Assembly (NCBI GenBank): GCA_013202335.1
Contig: JABMQR010000019.1
Coordinates: 1 to 36,474, forward strand
Source: Bacteroidota bacterium
GTDB lineage: Bacteria > Spirochaetota > Spirochaetia > JABMQR01
Direction of reading: 5' to 3'
DNA: 36,474 bases
The translations under genes were made by a program, and so were the position numbers. This document shows, one piece after another, positions 16,505 to 25,580 of this stretch. A model generated the notes under the pieces. That model worked only from the letters and a program-made list of their open reading frames with translations. It was not told the origin of the DNA and ran no database searches. How positions within the stretch are numbered: the stretch's first letter is position 1; each line of letters begins with the position of its first letter.

Positions 16505-18301
16505 ATGAGACTGAAAAGAACACACACCTGCGGTGAGCTGCGGGCAGCTAATGTTGGAGAAACGGTCAACCTGAATGGTTGGGTAGGCAGCTACCGTGAT
16601 CATGGCGGTGTAACTTTTATAGATTTATACGACAGATGGGGGCTTACCCAGATAGTATTTGATCCGGAACACTCACATGAAGCGCATAAAATAGCACATA
16701 CCCTTCGTGGACAATATGTTGTAGCAGTAAGAGGGGATGTAAAAGCAAGACCGGAAGGAATGGCAAACCCAAATCTTGAAACTGGAGAGGTTGATGTTTA
16801 TGTCATTGAATTTGAACTTCTGAACAGTTCAAAAACTCCGCCGTTTGATATCCTTCATGCCGGAAGTGTACATGCTGAGACAAAACTCAAATATAGGTAT
16901 CTTGATCTGAGAAGTCCGGAAATGCAGCAAAGATTGATTTTTCGCAGTAAAGCAACAAATATGATCCGGAACTACTTTATTAACAATGAATTTGTAGAGA
17001 TTGAGACACCAATATTAGGTCGGGCAACTCCAGAGGGAGCAAGAGATTATCTGGTTCCCAGCAGAGTGAATCAGGGAAAGTTTTATGCCCTGCCGCAAAG
17101 TCCTCAACTATACAAGCAGTCACTCATGGTCTCCGGTTTTGACCGCTATTTTCAGATTGCACGCTGTTTCAGAGATGAAGATCTTCGTGCTGAAAGACAA
17201 CCGGAATTTACCCAGGTAGATATAGAGATGTCATTTGTTTCCAGTGAAGATGTTATTGCACTTCTGGAAAAACTGTTTGTAAATTTGATGAAAGAGCTGA
17301 AAGGTATAGATATCAAAACTCCTATGAACAGAATCACCTATAAGGATGCAGTGCTGCGATACGGTAGTGATGCTCCTGATATGCGGTTTGGGTTTGAGAT
17401 TTCTGATATTTCAGATGTTTTCCAAAATACTGAATTTGGTGTATTTAAGGGAGCTCTTGCAAAAGGCGGCTGTATACGGGCAATTAACCTGAAGGGTTAC
17501 AGTAAGCAGCTGAGCAGGAAAGACCTGGATGAGCTGACTCCGTTTGTTAAACCTATGCGTGGTAAAGGGGTAGCCTGGATAAGAATGAATGAGGATGGTC
17601 CTCAATCTCCTATAATAAAATTCTTTTCTAATTCTGAAGCAGAAAATCTCTATAAGAAAATGGATGCTGAGACAGGAGATGTAATTATATTTCTTGCAGA
17701 CTCAGAAAAAATAGTCAGCCAGTGTCTTGCAGCTATTCGAGGCCGTTTTGCGAAGAAATTCGGTTTAATTAAGAAAGATGATTTTGCATTTGCCTGGGTA
17801 GTGGATTTCCCACTTTTTGAGGCAGATGATGAGGGTAATCCTACTCCTACCCATCACCCGTTTACCTCTCCCAAACCGGAAGATATTCATCTTCTGGATG
17901 GTTCAAAGGAAGATTTACTGAGTATTACATCAGATGCATATGATATCGTACTGAACGGCAGCGAAATTGGTGGCGGCTCAATCAGAATCCATGACCATAT
18001 CGTGCAGGAAAAGATATTTAAAATTCTGGGCATAGAGGAAGAAGAAGCAAAAGAAAAATTTGGTTTTCTTCTGGATGCTCTGCAGTATGGTGCCCCACCA
18101 CACGGTGGGTTGGCTCTTGGGTTGGATAGGGTAATTATGCTCTTGTTAGGAACTGATGCAATACGGGATGTAATAGCATTTCCGAAAACTCAGAAAGCAA
18201 CTTGTCTTATGACCGATGCCCCCGGGACGGTTGATGAGGAGCAGTTGGATGAACTTGCCCTGAAAGTATTCGTTATGGATGATGAAGAGGATGACGATTA
18301 G
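16505..18301 (+). CDS. aspS: aspartyl-tRNA synthetase, bacterial type
   Basis: A 598-residue class II synthetase with an N-terminal OB anticodon-binding domain (LNGWVGSYRDHGGVTFIDLYDRWG), motif 2 (FRDEDLRAERQPEFTQ), the GAD insertion of bacterial AspRS, and motif 3 (GGLALGLDRVIMLL). It closes the gatCAB group. Close linkage suggests, but does not prove, a non-discriminating AspRS that also charges tRNA-Asn with Asp for amidation; the sequence alone does not settle that. GAGGAGA lies 10 bases before the ATG. An acidic C-terminal tail (MDDEEDDD) is present. A 127-base gap separates it from gatB. Confidence 0.96.
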   Translation: MRLKRTHTCGELRAANVGETVNLNGWVGSYRDHGGVTFIDLYDRWGLTQIVFDPEHSHEAHKIAHTLRGQYVVAVRGDVKARPEGMANPNLETGEVDVYVIEFELLNSSKTPPFDILHAGSVHAETKLKYRYLDLRSPEMQQRLIFRSKATNMIRNYFINNEFVEIETPILGRATPEGARDYLVPSRVNQGKFYALPQSPQLYKQSLMVSGFDRYFQIARCFRDEDLRAERQPEFTQVDIEMSFVSSEDVIALLEKLFVNLMKELKGIDIKTPMNRITYKDAVLRYGSDAPDMRFGFEISDISDVFQNTEFGVFKGALAKGGCIRAINLKGYSKQLSRKDLDELTPFVKPMRGKGVAWIRMNEDGPQSPIIKFFSNSEAENLYKKMDAETGDVIIFLADSEKIVSQCLAAIRGRFAKKFGLIKKDDFAFAWVVDFPLFEADDEGNPTPTHHPFTSPKPEDIHLLDGSKEDLLSITSDAYDIVLNGSEIGGGSIRIHDHIVQEKIFKILGIEEEEAKEKFGFLLDALQYGAPPHGGLALGLDRVIMLLLGTDAIRDVIAFPKTQKATCLMTDAPGTVDEEQLDELALKVFVMDDEEDDD

Positions 18302-18333
18302 GTCGTTCATTCCATCAGCACCAAAAGCAATAA

Positions 18334-18377
18334 TTGGTTTAGGATAACCGGCAGATTCAGCCGGGATCCTAAACCAA
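18334..18377. terminator. strong stem-loop after aspS
   Basis: TTGGTTTAGGAT pairs perfectly with ATCCTAAACCAA, with an inner CCGGC/GCCGG stem and loop AGATTCA. It lies 33 bases after the aspS stop. There is no T-run, so it may be a weak terminator or an mRNA-stabilising hairpin. Confidence 0.6.
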
Positions 18378-18505
18378 AATACAAATATAATTCAGTATGA
18401 TCACCTCTTGTTTTTACCTGATACTTCTATTTCGTAAAGCGGATTTCTTTAACGGGAACCCAAGAAAAAAAATCAATAACAACACAACTCATACCTCAAA
18501 AAAGA

Positions 18506-18535
18506 TTGACCCTTGAATTAGGGACGTGGTATTCT
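18506..18535 (+). promoter_or_regulatory. candidate sigma-70 promoter placing the start point at the ATG
   Basis: TTGACC (18506-18511), an 18-base spacer and TATTCT (18530-18535) put the expected transcription start near 18542, the first base of the next gene's ATG. A leaderless mRNA is possible. Confidence 0.35.
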
Positions 18536-18541
18536 CTGCCT

Positions 18542-19795
18542 ATGAGTATAGTCAAACCGAACAAGCTTGGAGTTATATCAGGACCTGGGACTGAGGCCTT
18601 TTCTTCTATGGTTCTTAAACATCTCAGGAAGCTGTATACAATACGTTACAAAAAGTTATCATCAGCTTTGGCAAAGCGTCATGAGATGGATGAAACTGAG
18701 ATCCTGAAATTTGTCACTCTCATTGAGGATCTGAACAACAAGCGAATTCCACACCATAAAACCACAAAAACTTATCGGGCTCCAAATCTGGAAATACCGG
18801 TAAGATATACGAAATTTGCCAACGGTGAAGTTAAGGCAGAAATCCTGCAGTCCGTCAGGGGGCTTCGGGTATTTATTATCTATGATTTATCCATTCAGTA
18901 TCCTGTACATATCTTTGGACCGGATGAGCCGGAAGTTCTTAGTATAAACGATCACCTGATGTTCCTCTACAACACTATTAATGCCGTGAATGTGGCAGGT
19001 GCAGAGAGTGTTCAATTGGTCCTGCCTACGTATCCCTATTCCAGGCAGCATAAAAAAAGTGGCCGCGAAGCACTTACTGCCAGCTGGTTTGGTCATATCT
19101 GTGAATTTATGGGTGTTGACCGTATAATAACTCTCGATATTCATTCGAGAGAGATAGAGAACAGTTTTCATACTCTTCGCTTAGAAAATCTGCATGCCAG
19201 TTACCAAATACTTCTTCAGTTGAGAAAATTGGTAAATTTTAATGATCCTGACCTTACTGTGGTAAGTCCTGATACCGGTGCAATTCTAAGAAACAAGTTC
19301 TTTGCTGAGAGCCTGCATAAACCCCTTGCTTTGCTCTACAAAGAGCGGGATTATTCCAAAATCAGTCGGAATGCAAATAGTACCAACATCAAAGTTGTAA
19401 AAATGCTTGGTGAAGTAGCAGGAAAAACAGTCTTCATGGCTGATGATATGATTGGTACTGGTGGTACTCTGTTAACTGCAATGCGTGAAATCCGTAAGTG
19501 CGGGGCAAAGAAAATTATCTGTGCCATAAGTCTGCCCTTTTTCAACAAAAACTCCATTGATGTCTTTGATGAGGCCTATAAAGATGGTATTTTTTACCGG
19601 ATTATTGGTACCAATGCAGTTTACCATGACCAGACTTTACTCGGTAAAGAGTGGTACATACATACCGATGTCTCAGATCTTTTTGCACGTATAATTTCAA
19701 GACTGCATCATGGCAGATCATTAAGCCCACTTCTCGATAACCGGAAATTTATCCAGAATCTGATTAATGTTAATATTGATAAGAAGGGCAGTTGA
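18542..19795 (+). CDS. prs: ribose-phosphate pyrophosphokinase (PRPP synthetase) homologue, long form
   Basis: About 417 residues. The phosphoribosyltransferase-fold motifs of PRPP synthetase are visible: RYTKFANGEVKAEI, LVLPTYPYSRQHKK (the flexible Mg-ATP loop region), DIHSREI, VSPDTGAILR and the PRPP loop DDMIGTGGTLL near residue 302, where canonical enzymes have D(D/I)(I/M)xDTGGT. The glycine in place of that second aspartate, the N-terminal extension of about 60 residues and the long insertions set it apart from the 310-residue standard enzyme. The frame reaches a TTG at 18506, but that TTG is part of the likely -35 box. It converges with the LoaP-like gene (11 bases between stops). Confidence 0.8.
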   Translation: MSIVKPNKLGVISGPGTEAFSSMVLKHLRKLYTIRYKKLSSALAKRHEMDETEILKFVTLIEDLNNKRIPHHKTTKTYRAPNLEIPVRYTKFANGEVKAEILQSVRGLRVFIIYDLSIQYPVHIFGPDEPEVLSINDHLMFLYNTINAVNVAGAESVQLVLPTYPYSRQHKKSGREALTASWFGHICEFMGVDRIITLDIHSREIENSFHTLRLENLHASYQILLQLRKLVNFNDPDLTVVSPDTGAILRNKFFAESLHKPLALLYKERDYSKISRNANSTNIKVVKMLGEVAGKTVFMADDMIGTGGTLLTAMREIRKCGAKKIICAISLPFFNKNSIDVFDEAYKDGIFYRIIGTNAVYHDQTLLGKEWYIHTDVSDLFARIISRLHHGRSLSPLLDNRKFIQNLINVNIDKKGS

Positions 19796-19806
19796 TAATA
19801 CGGAAC

Positions 19807-20361
19807 TTACAAAGTGGTACTTTCCACTGCCTTTATCACCTCTTCATATTCAAAATCAATAAGAAAAGTTTTATCATTCAGCAGGAATTTGACTTTTATT
19901 CTGCGTTTACGTCTGTCAACTTTAACAATTGCCCCTTCACAGTCTTTCAGAGGCCCTGAAACAGGTACTACTTTATTGTTTTTATCAAATGATACTACAG
20001 ATCTTTTTGTTGTTTCACCAGTGGAAGTAAGCTGAACTAACAGTTGCCGATCATTATTTGAGAGTGGAACCAATTCACCTTTATCATTTCTCATATATCT
20101 CATAAAACCCGGGATTGACCTAAGCAGTGTTCTGGTTTCCGGCCCGATACAGTCACTAACCAGAAATATGTAACCGGGAAAAATTGGTTTTATCACTTGC
20201 TGCTCTTTACCCAGTTTTCGTATGGTTAACTGGCGTTTTGGTACAACAAGTTGAAACCCGGGCTTGCTGCCCGCCAGGTTTTTAACATGGCTGATATAGA
20301 GCTCTTCTTTTCCGGTTGCTACCTGTATCAGGTAGATTGTGCTGTACGAAATACTAATCAT
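19807..20361 (-). CDS. NusG paralogue, LoaP-like transcription antiterminator
   Basis: A 184-residue NusG-family protein with an N-terminal NGN domain (STIYLIQVATGKEELYISHV, LVVPKRQLTIRKLGKEQQVI, IFPGYIFLVSD, IPGFMRYM) and a C-terminal KOW domain (VSGPLKDCEGAIVKVDRRKR). The VPKR...IFPGYIF pattern is closer to LoaP and RfaH-type specialised paralogues than to housekeeping NusG, and no secE or rplK flanks it. LoaP proteins act on long polysaccharide or secondary-metabolite operons, and the Pel-type genes begin about 900 bases away on the other strand. GGAGT precedes the ATG by 4 bases. It lies 27 bases after the GNAT gene and is probably cotranscribed with it. Confidence 0.8.
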   Translation of the reverse strand: MISISYSTIYLIQVATGKEELYISHVKNLAGSKPGFQLVVPKRQLTIRKLGKEQQVIKPIFPGYIFLVSDCIGPETRTLLRSIPGFMRYMRNDKGELVPLSNNDRQLLVQLTSTGETTKRSVVSFDKNNKVVPVSGPLKDCEGAIVKVDRRKRRIKVKFLLNDKTFLIDFEYEEVIKAVESTTL

Positions 20362-20388
20362 ACTACTCCACTCTTATAACAGAGGTAT

Positions 20389-20895
20389 TTAGGAAAGTTG
20401 TTTTTCCATCCACTGAATATCCCGGTATTTCCCGAACTTAAAACCTGCTTCAGTAAAAAGACCAACTTTCTTAAATTGGAATTTGGTATGCAGAGAAATA
20501 GATACAGGGTTAGGTATAGTTATACATGCATAAACTCTGTGAATATCTGTCTCCTCCAGAAGTGAGAAGAGCTTGGAATAAAGATTGAATCCTACTCCGT
20601 GACCGGTATAATCAGGATGCATATAAATACTGGATTCCACTGAGGTTGCATATGCAGCTTTTTCCCTAAAGGTGCTGGTACATGCATAACCGATTACCGT
20701 TTCATTCTGGATTGCAGTAATAATTTTATATCTGCTTTCAGGATTGTGGTAATTGAACCACTCCTGACGATTTTCTATTGTTACCGGTTCAAGATCGAAT
20801 GTGGCGGTAGTATGTCTGATATAGTGGTTATAAATTGATGTGAGTTCCGGAATGTCTGTTAGTTCAGCATATCTGTAATGTGTTGAATTTTCCAT
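20389..20895 (-). CDS. GNAT N-acetyltransferase, phosphinothricin-acetyltransferase-like
   Basis: A 168-residue GNAT protein. YRYAELTDIPELTSIYNHYI and TTATFDLEPVT match the N-terminus of the Pat/Bar/YncA group. The acetyl-CoA loop is in SSIYMHPDYTGHGVGFNLYS, with HGVG in the place of the R/Q-x-x-G-x-G/A motif, and ACITIPNPVSISLHTKFQF is the following motif B. The acceptor is unknown. Members include methionine-sulfoximine and amino-acid acetyltransferases. It starts 346 bases from pelE in divergent orientation and precedes the LoaP-like gene. Confidence 0.85.
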   Translation of the reverse strand: MENSTHYRYAELTDIPELTSIYNHYIRHTTATFDLEPVTIENRQEWFNYHNPESRYKIITAIQNETVIGYACTSTFREKAAYATSVESSIYMHPDYTGHGVGFNLYSKLFSLLEETDIHRVYACITIPNPVSISLHTKFQFKKVGLFTEAGFKFGKYRDIQWMEKQLS

Positions 20896-21241
20896 GAATG
20901 GTATTGTACGAAAAAATCCACAATATGCATAGGACTCTTGAGATTATTTCAACAATCTACGGAACAGTAGGTAATAGTAACTGTCTGGAATAATTTAGTT
21001 TCACCCATTGTGACAAATCAAATTTCTATAGAATTGATAGTGAAAATACGGTATAGTGAGATGAGGTAGTTTCAATAATCGTAGAAATTCTGGCTAATAG
21101 GTTAGTACTTTGCAAAATTAAAGAAAGTTTACAGCTTTATTCTTTTTATTATTGAAAGTTCCTCAGTTGATTGCCAAAAATCAGAATAAATAAGTGAATA
21201 ATTTTTTTGTTTTATGATCATCTGTTATTGGGGGCTGTATT
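20896..21241. promoter_or_regulatory. divergent control region between GNAT/loaP and the pel genes
   Basis: No gene. It must hold the promoter for pelEFG and for the GNAT gene. A TATAGT at 21052-21057 is a possible -10 with no good -35. The strongest structure is the inverted repeat at 21062-21165, described separately. TTCTATAGAA near 21026-21035 is a small palindrome. Confidence 0.4.
21062..21165 (+). promoter_or_regulatory. long inverted repeat in the putative pel leader
   Basis: TGAGGTAGTTTCAATAAT (21062-21079) can pair with ATTATTGAAAGTTCCTCA (21148-21165), 16 of 18 positions, over a 68-base AT-rich loop. It ends 76 bases before pelE. It could be a leader RNA structure or a protein-binding inverted repeat. 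Its TGAGG edge recalls elements A-D, but the GAAGTTTT second hairpin is absent. Confidence 0.5.
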
Positions 21242-22306
21242 TTGAATCAGCGTAGTAGGGATCAGTTAAACCTGGAAGAGTCCCAAAAGCTCTATTTTTC
21301 TCTTCAGAAATATCCATGGGTTTACCCGATAATAATGATGCTTCTTGCATGTATGGATTTTGGTTTGCTGCTTCTTTATTATAAATGGCAATATCTGGAA
21401 GGGAGAGCGGTATTGCCGCAAATCCTGGCAGCTCATGTTGTAGTGTTTATCATTGTTATAATAATTCGTCGAAGCTCATCTCCGCAGACACGGGAAATAT
21501 CACCTCTTATGTTCCTCATCCTGCCTGGTGTCGGGAGCTTGTTGTTTAGCCTTTCCTATCTGGTTCTCTTTTTTGTAGGATCCAAGTTTGTTAAAAAAGA
21601 ACTAAAACACTCTTATATGGATGAGGCGGTAAAATATGAAAAAGATATATCCATTGATTTTAAACAAATTGGACGGTTGATGGATATGGCTGGTGTTTTC
21701 TCATACTCTGACTCCTCTCACAAAAAAGAGATGATTGTTGACCTTTTATCTGGAGATATATCAGCAAACTCCAAACTGTTGAAACAGGGTTTGGGAGATA
21801 AAGATCCTGAAGTTGTACATTATACTGCATCAACGCTTAATTACATGGAAGAAAAGTATGAAAAGGCTATTCAAACAGCAAGAGCTGCATGTGTTGAGGA
21901 ACTCACAAGAAAGAAACTTATGAATGTAGCAACATTATATGAAAGCTATATGAATTCGGGACTGCTTGAAGATGATATACTTCCCATTTATCGAAATAGT
22001 TATATACAGGTTCTGGAGTTGATTTTAAAGGAGTTTGGCAGGGATGAGGAAATTCTGGAACTAATGATTCATGCCTATCTGATAAATGATCAGCCGCATG
22101 ACGCTGAAATTATTATGCTGGAAGCTGTCAATATATTCCCTCAAAGTATTACTCTCAGATTTGCACAGATGAAGTACTATTACAGTAAGAACATGCTGGG
22201 AGATCTTGTAAACACCGCCCAGATCGTAAGTGATATGCCGCTTGAGTTGACTAAAGAGCAGAAAGCAATAGTGGATTTTTGGCTTCAGGAGGAATTTCCG
22301 GCATGA
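21242..22306 (+). CDS. pelE: PelE-like inner-membrane protein
   Basis: A 354-residue protein: two hydrophobic helices at about 29-48 and 61-78, two more at about 90-115 (LMFLILPGVGSLLFSLSYLV), then a cytoplasmic helical half with repeat-like segments (DKDPEVVHYTASTLNYMEEK, EILELMIHAYLINDQPHDAE) typical of TPR-type scaffolds. PelE of the Pel exopolysaccharide synthase has this build and helps organise PelD and PelF at the membrane. The assignment leans on the pelF-pelG context. Start is TTG at 21242, backed by GGGGG seven bases upstream. Its stop overlaps the pelF ATG (ATGA). Confidence 0.75.
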   Translation: MNQRSRDQLNLEESQKLYFSLQKYPWVYPIIMMLLACMDFGLLLLYYKWQYLEGRAVLPQILAAHVVVFIIVIIIRRSSSPQTREISPLMFLILPGVGSLLFSLSYLVLFFVGSKFVKKELKHSYMDEAVKYEKDISIDFKQIGRLMDMAGVFSYSDSSHKKEMIVDLLSGDISANSKLLKQGLGDKDPEVVHYTASTLNYMEEKYEKAIQTARAACVEELTRKKLMNVATLYESYMNSGLLEDDILPIYRNSYIQVLELILKEFGRDEEILELMIHAYLINDQPHDAEIIMLEAVNIFPQSITLRFAQMKYYYSKNMLGDLVNTAQIVSDMPLELTKEQKAIVDFWLQEEFPA

Positions 22307-23823
22307 GCAGAAGCAGTAAATCACTATTCAGAGGGAAGTTGGATCCGAAAAAAACCCGACAGTGGGGCAAACCCGGGATTGATCTTGAACCTGATGGGAA
22401 AACAATTTGCTTAATTCTTGAAGGAGCATATCCCTATGTTGCAGGAGGTGTTTCTTCCTGGATCCAGCAAATGGTTACAAGGATGAAAGATTTCCGATTT
22501 AAAATACTCACTATAATGGCATCTGATGAAGCAGAGATGGAGCTTAAGTATACATTTCCGGATAATATAATAGAATTCAGGACAATTTTCCTCTATGAAT
22601 ACCTCAATGTAAAGCAGGAACGCTTCCGGAAAAAACTTCTTCTTACCAAAGAAGAGAGGGAACAGCTCCGAAAATTTATTCTATTTGATAGAGATGTTGA
22701 TTGGGATATGATTACAGACATCATTTGTCGGGAAGATAAAATAGGAAACACTGTTGACTTCCTTATGAGTTATGACTTTTTTGATGAACTAATTGTTCTC
22801 TATAATACAAAATATCAGGGTGAGGGCTTTAATGTTTTCTTTTGGACTTTCCGTTCAATGCTGGCAACTTTAATCTGTGTTATGCAGCAGCCGCTGCCCA
22901 ATGCAGATCTGTATCATGCTATTTCTACAGGATATGCAGGCCTCATGGGATTGATCGCAAAAAACTCCTATAAGAAACCCTTTCTCCTTACTGAGCATGG
23001 AATCTATGCCAGAGAGCGGGAGGAAGAACTTCTGAAGGCGGATTGGGTAAAAGGAGTATACAAATATCTTTGGATAGATTATTTCTACTTTTTATCTGTT
23101 GGTGCGTATAAGACCGCAAACAAGACCATAGCTCTGTTTAGACACAATAGGGAAATCCAGGTCTCTCTGGGGGTAAAGCCGAGAAATGCGCTGGTGATTC
23201 CCAATGGGGTTGATGACAGTACCTTTCCTAAGGAGAAGGATGATCATCCAGAGATTAATGTAGCCGCAATTCTTCGTGTAGTACCAATTAAGGATGTAAA
23301 AACACTGATACGTGCTTTTAATTTTGTGGTAAGCGCCTATCCTGAGGCAAGGCTTCTGCTGATTGGACCAGCGGAAGAGGATGAGGAATATGCAAAAGAG
23401 TGCATTAACTTAATTGACGATCTGGGATTAAAAGATGTGATCATATTTACCGGACGAGTAAATATTAAGGAATATATGCCTAGAATTGATATGATTGTGC
23501 TTACCTCAATATCAGAAGCTCAACCACTTGTTATCCTGGAAGCGTATGCCTGTGCTACAGCGGTTGTTGCAACGGATGTCGGGTCATGCCGGGAACTTGT
23601 TGAAGGCAATGACGATGGATTTGGATTGGGCGGGATTATCACAAAACCAGTATCCCCTAAAGAGACTGCTGAGGCGATAATGAAATTGTGTGCAGATCCG
23701 GAATTGAGAAAAGAGTATGGAAACAACGGACTGGCGAGGATCAGGAAACTGTATAACAGTAATACTGTCTTTAGAACTTATGCACGAACGTATGAACAAA
23801 TAATAGAGGATACGACACGTTAA
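22303..23823 (+). CDS. pelF: Pel polysaccharide glycosyltransferase PelF
   Basis: A 507-residue cytosolic GT4-family retaining glycosyltransferase, in known Pel systems using UDP-sugar to build the amino-sugar polymer. The signature CLILEGAYPYVAGGVSSWIQ near residue 35 is characteristic of PelF. FLLTEHGIYAREREEELLKA, the phosphate-binding VIPNGVD and the E-x7-E motif (Glu405 and Glu413 in SEAQPLVILEAYA) follow, with a DVGSCRELVEG loop. The frame extends upstream to a TTG at 22279, but ATG 22303 has AGGAGG upstream and overlaps the pelE stop. The stop is followed directly by the pelG ATG. Confidence 0.93.
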   Translation: MSRSSKSLFRGKLDPKKTRQWGKPGIDLEPDGKTICLILEGAYPYVAGGVSSWIQQMVTRMKDFRFKILTIMASDEAEMELKYTFPDNIIEFRTIFLYEYLNVKQERFRKKLLLTKEEREQLRKFILFDRDVDWDMITDIICREDKIGNTVDFLMSYDFFDELIVLYNTKYQGEGFNVFFWTFRSMLATLICVMQQPLPNADLYHAISTGYAGLMGLIAKNSYKKPFLLTEHGIYAREREEELLKADWVKGVYKYLWIDYFYFLSVGAYKTANKTIALFRHNREIQVSLGVKPRNALVIPNGVDDSTFPKEKDDHPEINVAAILRVVPIKDVKTLIRAFNFVVSAYPEARLLLIGPAEEDEEYAKECINLIDDLGLKDVIIFTGRVNIKEYMPRIDMIVLTSISEAQPLVILEAYACATAVVATDVGSCRELVEGNDDGFGLGGIITKPVSPKETAEAIMKLCADPELRKEYGNNGLARIRKLYNSNTVFRTYARTYEQIIEDTTR

Positions 23824-25560
23824 ATGGCTGGAATTGGATTTTCACTCAGAAAAATGATGAAGGAAGGCGACAACTATGGCACGCAGGTTCGAGCCTGGTT
23901 TCATACGTCTATTGTCGCGGCCGGTCCCTGGATCATAAGTATTGTAACGATCAATATGCTTATGATTTTTTCACGCAAGTGGGATGTTCCGTATGCTGAA
24001 CGGGAACTCATTATCGCTGCGGTAATCTATTCAACACTATTTTCTCAGATTCTTACCGCACCGTTTCAAATGCTGATAACCAGATATATTGCAGATAGAA
24101 TTTACACCAGTGAATATGAGTATATTAAGCCGTCATTCTGGGGGCTCAGTCTTATTATGCTTGTGCTGAGTTTTGGTTTGTCTATCCTCTTTTACCGGGG
24201 GAGTGGTCTTCCTGATGAGTTTTTGTACGTAGCCTCAGCATTATTTATCTTGTTGTCAATTCTATGGATACTTAATGTGTATTTATCCACCATGAAAAAT
24301 TTCAAGCTCATTACATTTTCCAATCTTTTGGGAGCTGTAATTACTTTTGGTGTGATTCTTTTCTTTACAAATAATCCAATTCAATTTCCGGAGATGCAGG
24401 GAGCTACGAACTTACTTCTGTCCTATCTGATAGGTATGTTTGTTGTTCTGCTGTTCCTGTTAGTTGTTCTGATGTCTGAGTTGGGGGAAGATAATGGTAA
24501 GGTTTTTCACTTTATCCGTTATTTTCATGCGGTTCCCAGTCTTTGGCCTATCGGTTTGCTCTATACCGCCTCTTTATGGGTTGATAACATAATCATGTGG
24601 TTTTCTCCAATTAGTATTAATCTTTATGGTGTCTATCGGTATGCACCGTTTTATGATGTAGCTTCGTTTTATGCCTATCTTGCCATATTACCCTCCATAA
24701 TGATGTTTATGGTTTTAATAGAGACCGACTTCTATGTAAAATGCCGGGAATTCTATCTTGCAGTTATTAAGAATGGTCCATTAAAGGAACTAGAATCTTT
24801 TGCTAAAAGAATGCGTGAATCTTTGTTTCAGGATATCATAAGGACTTTTGAGCTGCAGTTGTTTGTTTCTCTGCTTGTAATAGCGCTCTCTCCAACGGTT
24901 TTTCCATTGCTTAATGTTCCGGAAGCTACCAGAAAAATCTTTGTCATCTACTCTTTAGGGTCGTTGTGTAACTCATTTATTCTCATTTTTCTTCAAGTTC
25001 TTTTATATATCGGTGAACGAAACAGAGCTATGTTCCTAATGGCCCTGTTCTTTTTTTCTAATTTTGTCCTCACTCTTATCAGTATGAATATGGGGGAGAG
25101 CTTTTATGGAGCAGGTTTCTTTGTTTCCTCCTTTATTACCATGATAGTAGGAGCTTTTATCGCCTATAACAGCTATCATCGGGTAATACAACATACCTTC
25201 ATGACTCAACCCGTTTTTACCCGGGAAAGAGAGAAAGTATTTGAAAGATTGGAGAAGTGGGTTGATGACCGAATGGTTGCAAAAGATTCATTTGAGCTGA
25301 AGTTTTTACGGCAGAAAGATAAGCAGAAAACAGCAGCTGCAGCTATGAGACAGAATTCGTCTTCTGATAGTAAACGCCTCTCTGCTCATTCTTGGCGACA
25401 AGCTTCTTCTTTTAGTCCAGGTTCGCCCAGTGTTAAAGATCTGTGGGATACTCCTTATCGTAAGCAGTTAGTTAACGACAAGCGTCCTGTGATAGCAACC
25501 CGGTCTCAAAGATTTATGAATAAACATTATAAATTTGTGAAAAAAGGATATCGGAAATAG
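23824..25560 (+). CDS. pelG: Pel polysaccharide transporter PelG with extended C-terminus
   Basis: A 578-residue membrane protein starting MAGIGFSLRKM, the near-invariant PelG start, followed by about twelve membrane helices (MOP-flippase-like; Wzx relatives) to about residue 460. It is thought to carry the Pel polymer across the inner membrane with PelD, PelE and PelF. Known PelG proteins are about 455 residues. Here about 115 hydrophilic residues follow, with a charged helix (FTREREKVFERLEKWVDDRM) and a Ser-rich basic stretch. The ATG comes immediately after the pelF stop with no gap. The gene ends 20 bases from the convergent DUF2194 gene. Confidence 0.92.
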   Translation: MAGIGFSLRKMMKEGDNYGTQVRAWFHTSIVAAGPWIISIVTINMLMIFSRKWDVPYAERELIIAAVIYSTLFSQILTAPFQMLITRYIADRIYTSEYEYIKPSFWGLSLIMLVLSFGLSILFYRGSGLPDEFLYVASALFILLSILWILNVYLSTMKNFKLITFSNLLGAVITFGVILFFTNNPIQFPEMQGATNLLLSYLIGMFVVLLFLLVVLMSELGEDNGKVFHFIRYFHAVPSLWPIGLLYTASLWVDNIIMWFSPISINLYGVYRYAPFYDVASFYAYLAILPSIMMFMVLIETDFYVKCREFYLAVIKNGPLKELESFAKRMRESLFQDIIRTFELQLFVSLLVIALSPTVFPLLNVPEATRKIFVIYSLGSLCNSFILIFLQVLLYIGERNRAMFLMALFFFSNFVLTLISMNMGESFYGAGFFVSSFITMIVGAFIAYNSYHRVIQHTFMTQPVFTREREKVFERLEKWVDDRMVAKDSFELKFLRQKDKQKTAAAAMRQNSSSDSKRLSAHSWRQASSFSPGSPSVKDLWDTPYRKQLVNDKRPVIATRSQRFMNKHYKFVKKGYRK

Positions 25561-25580
25561 AGTAAAGATCTGATCAATTG

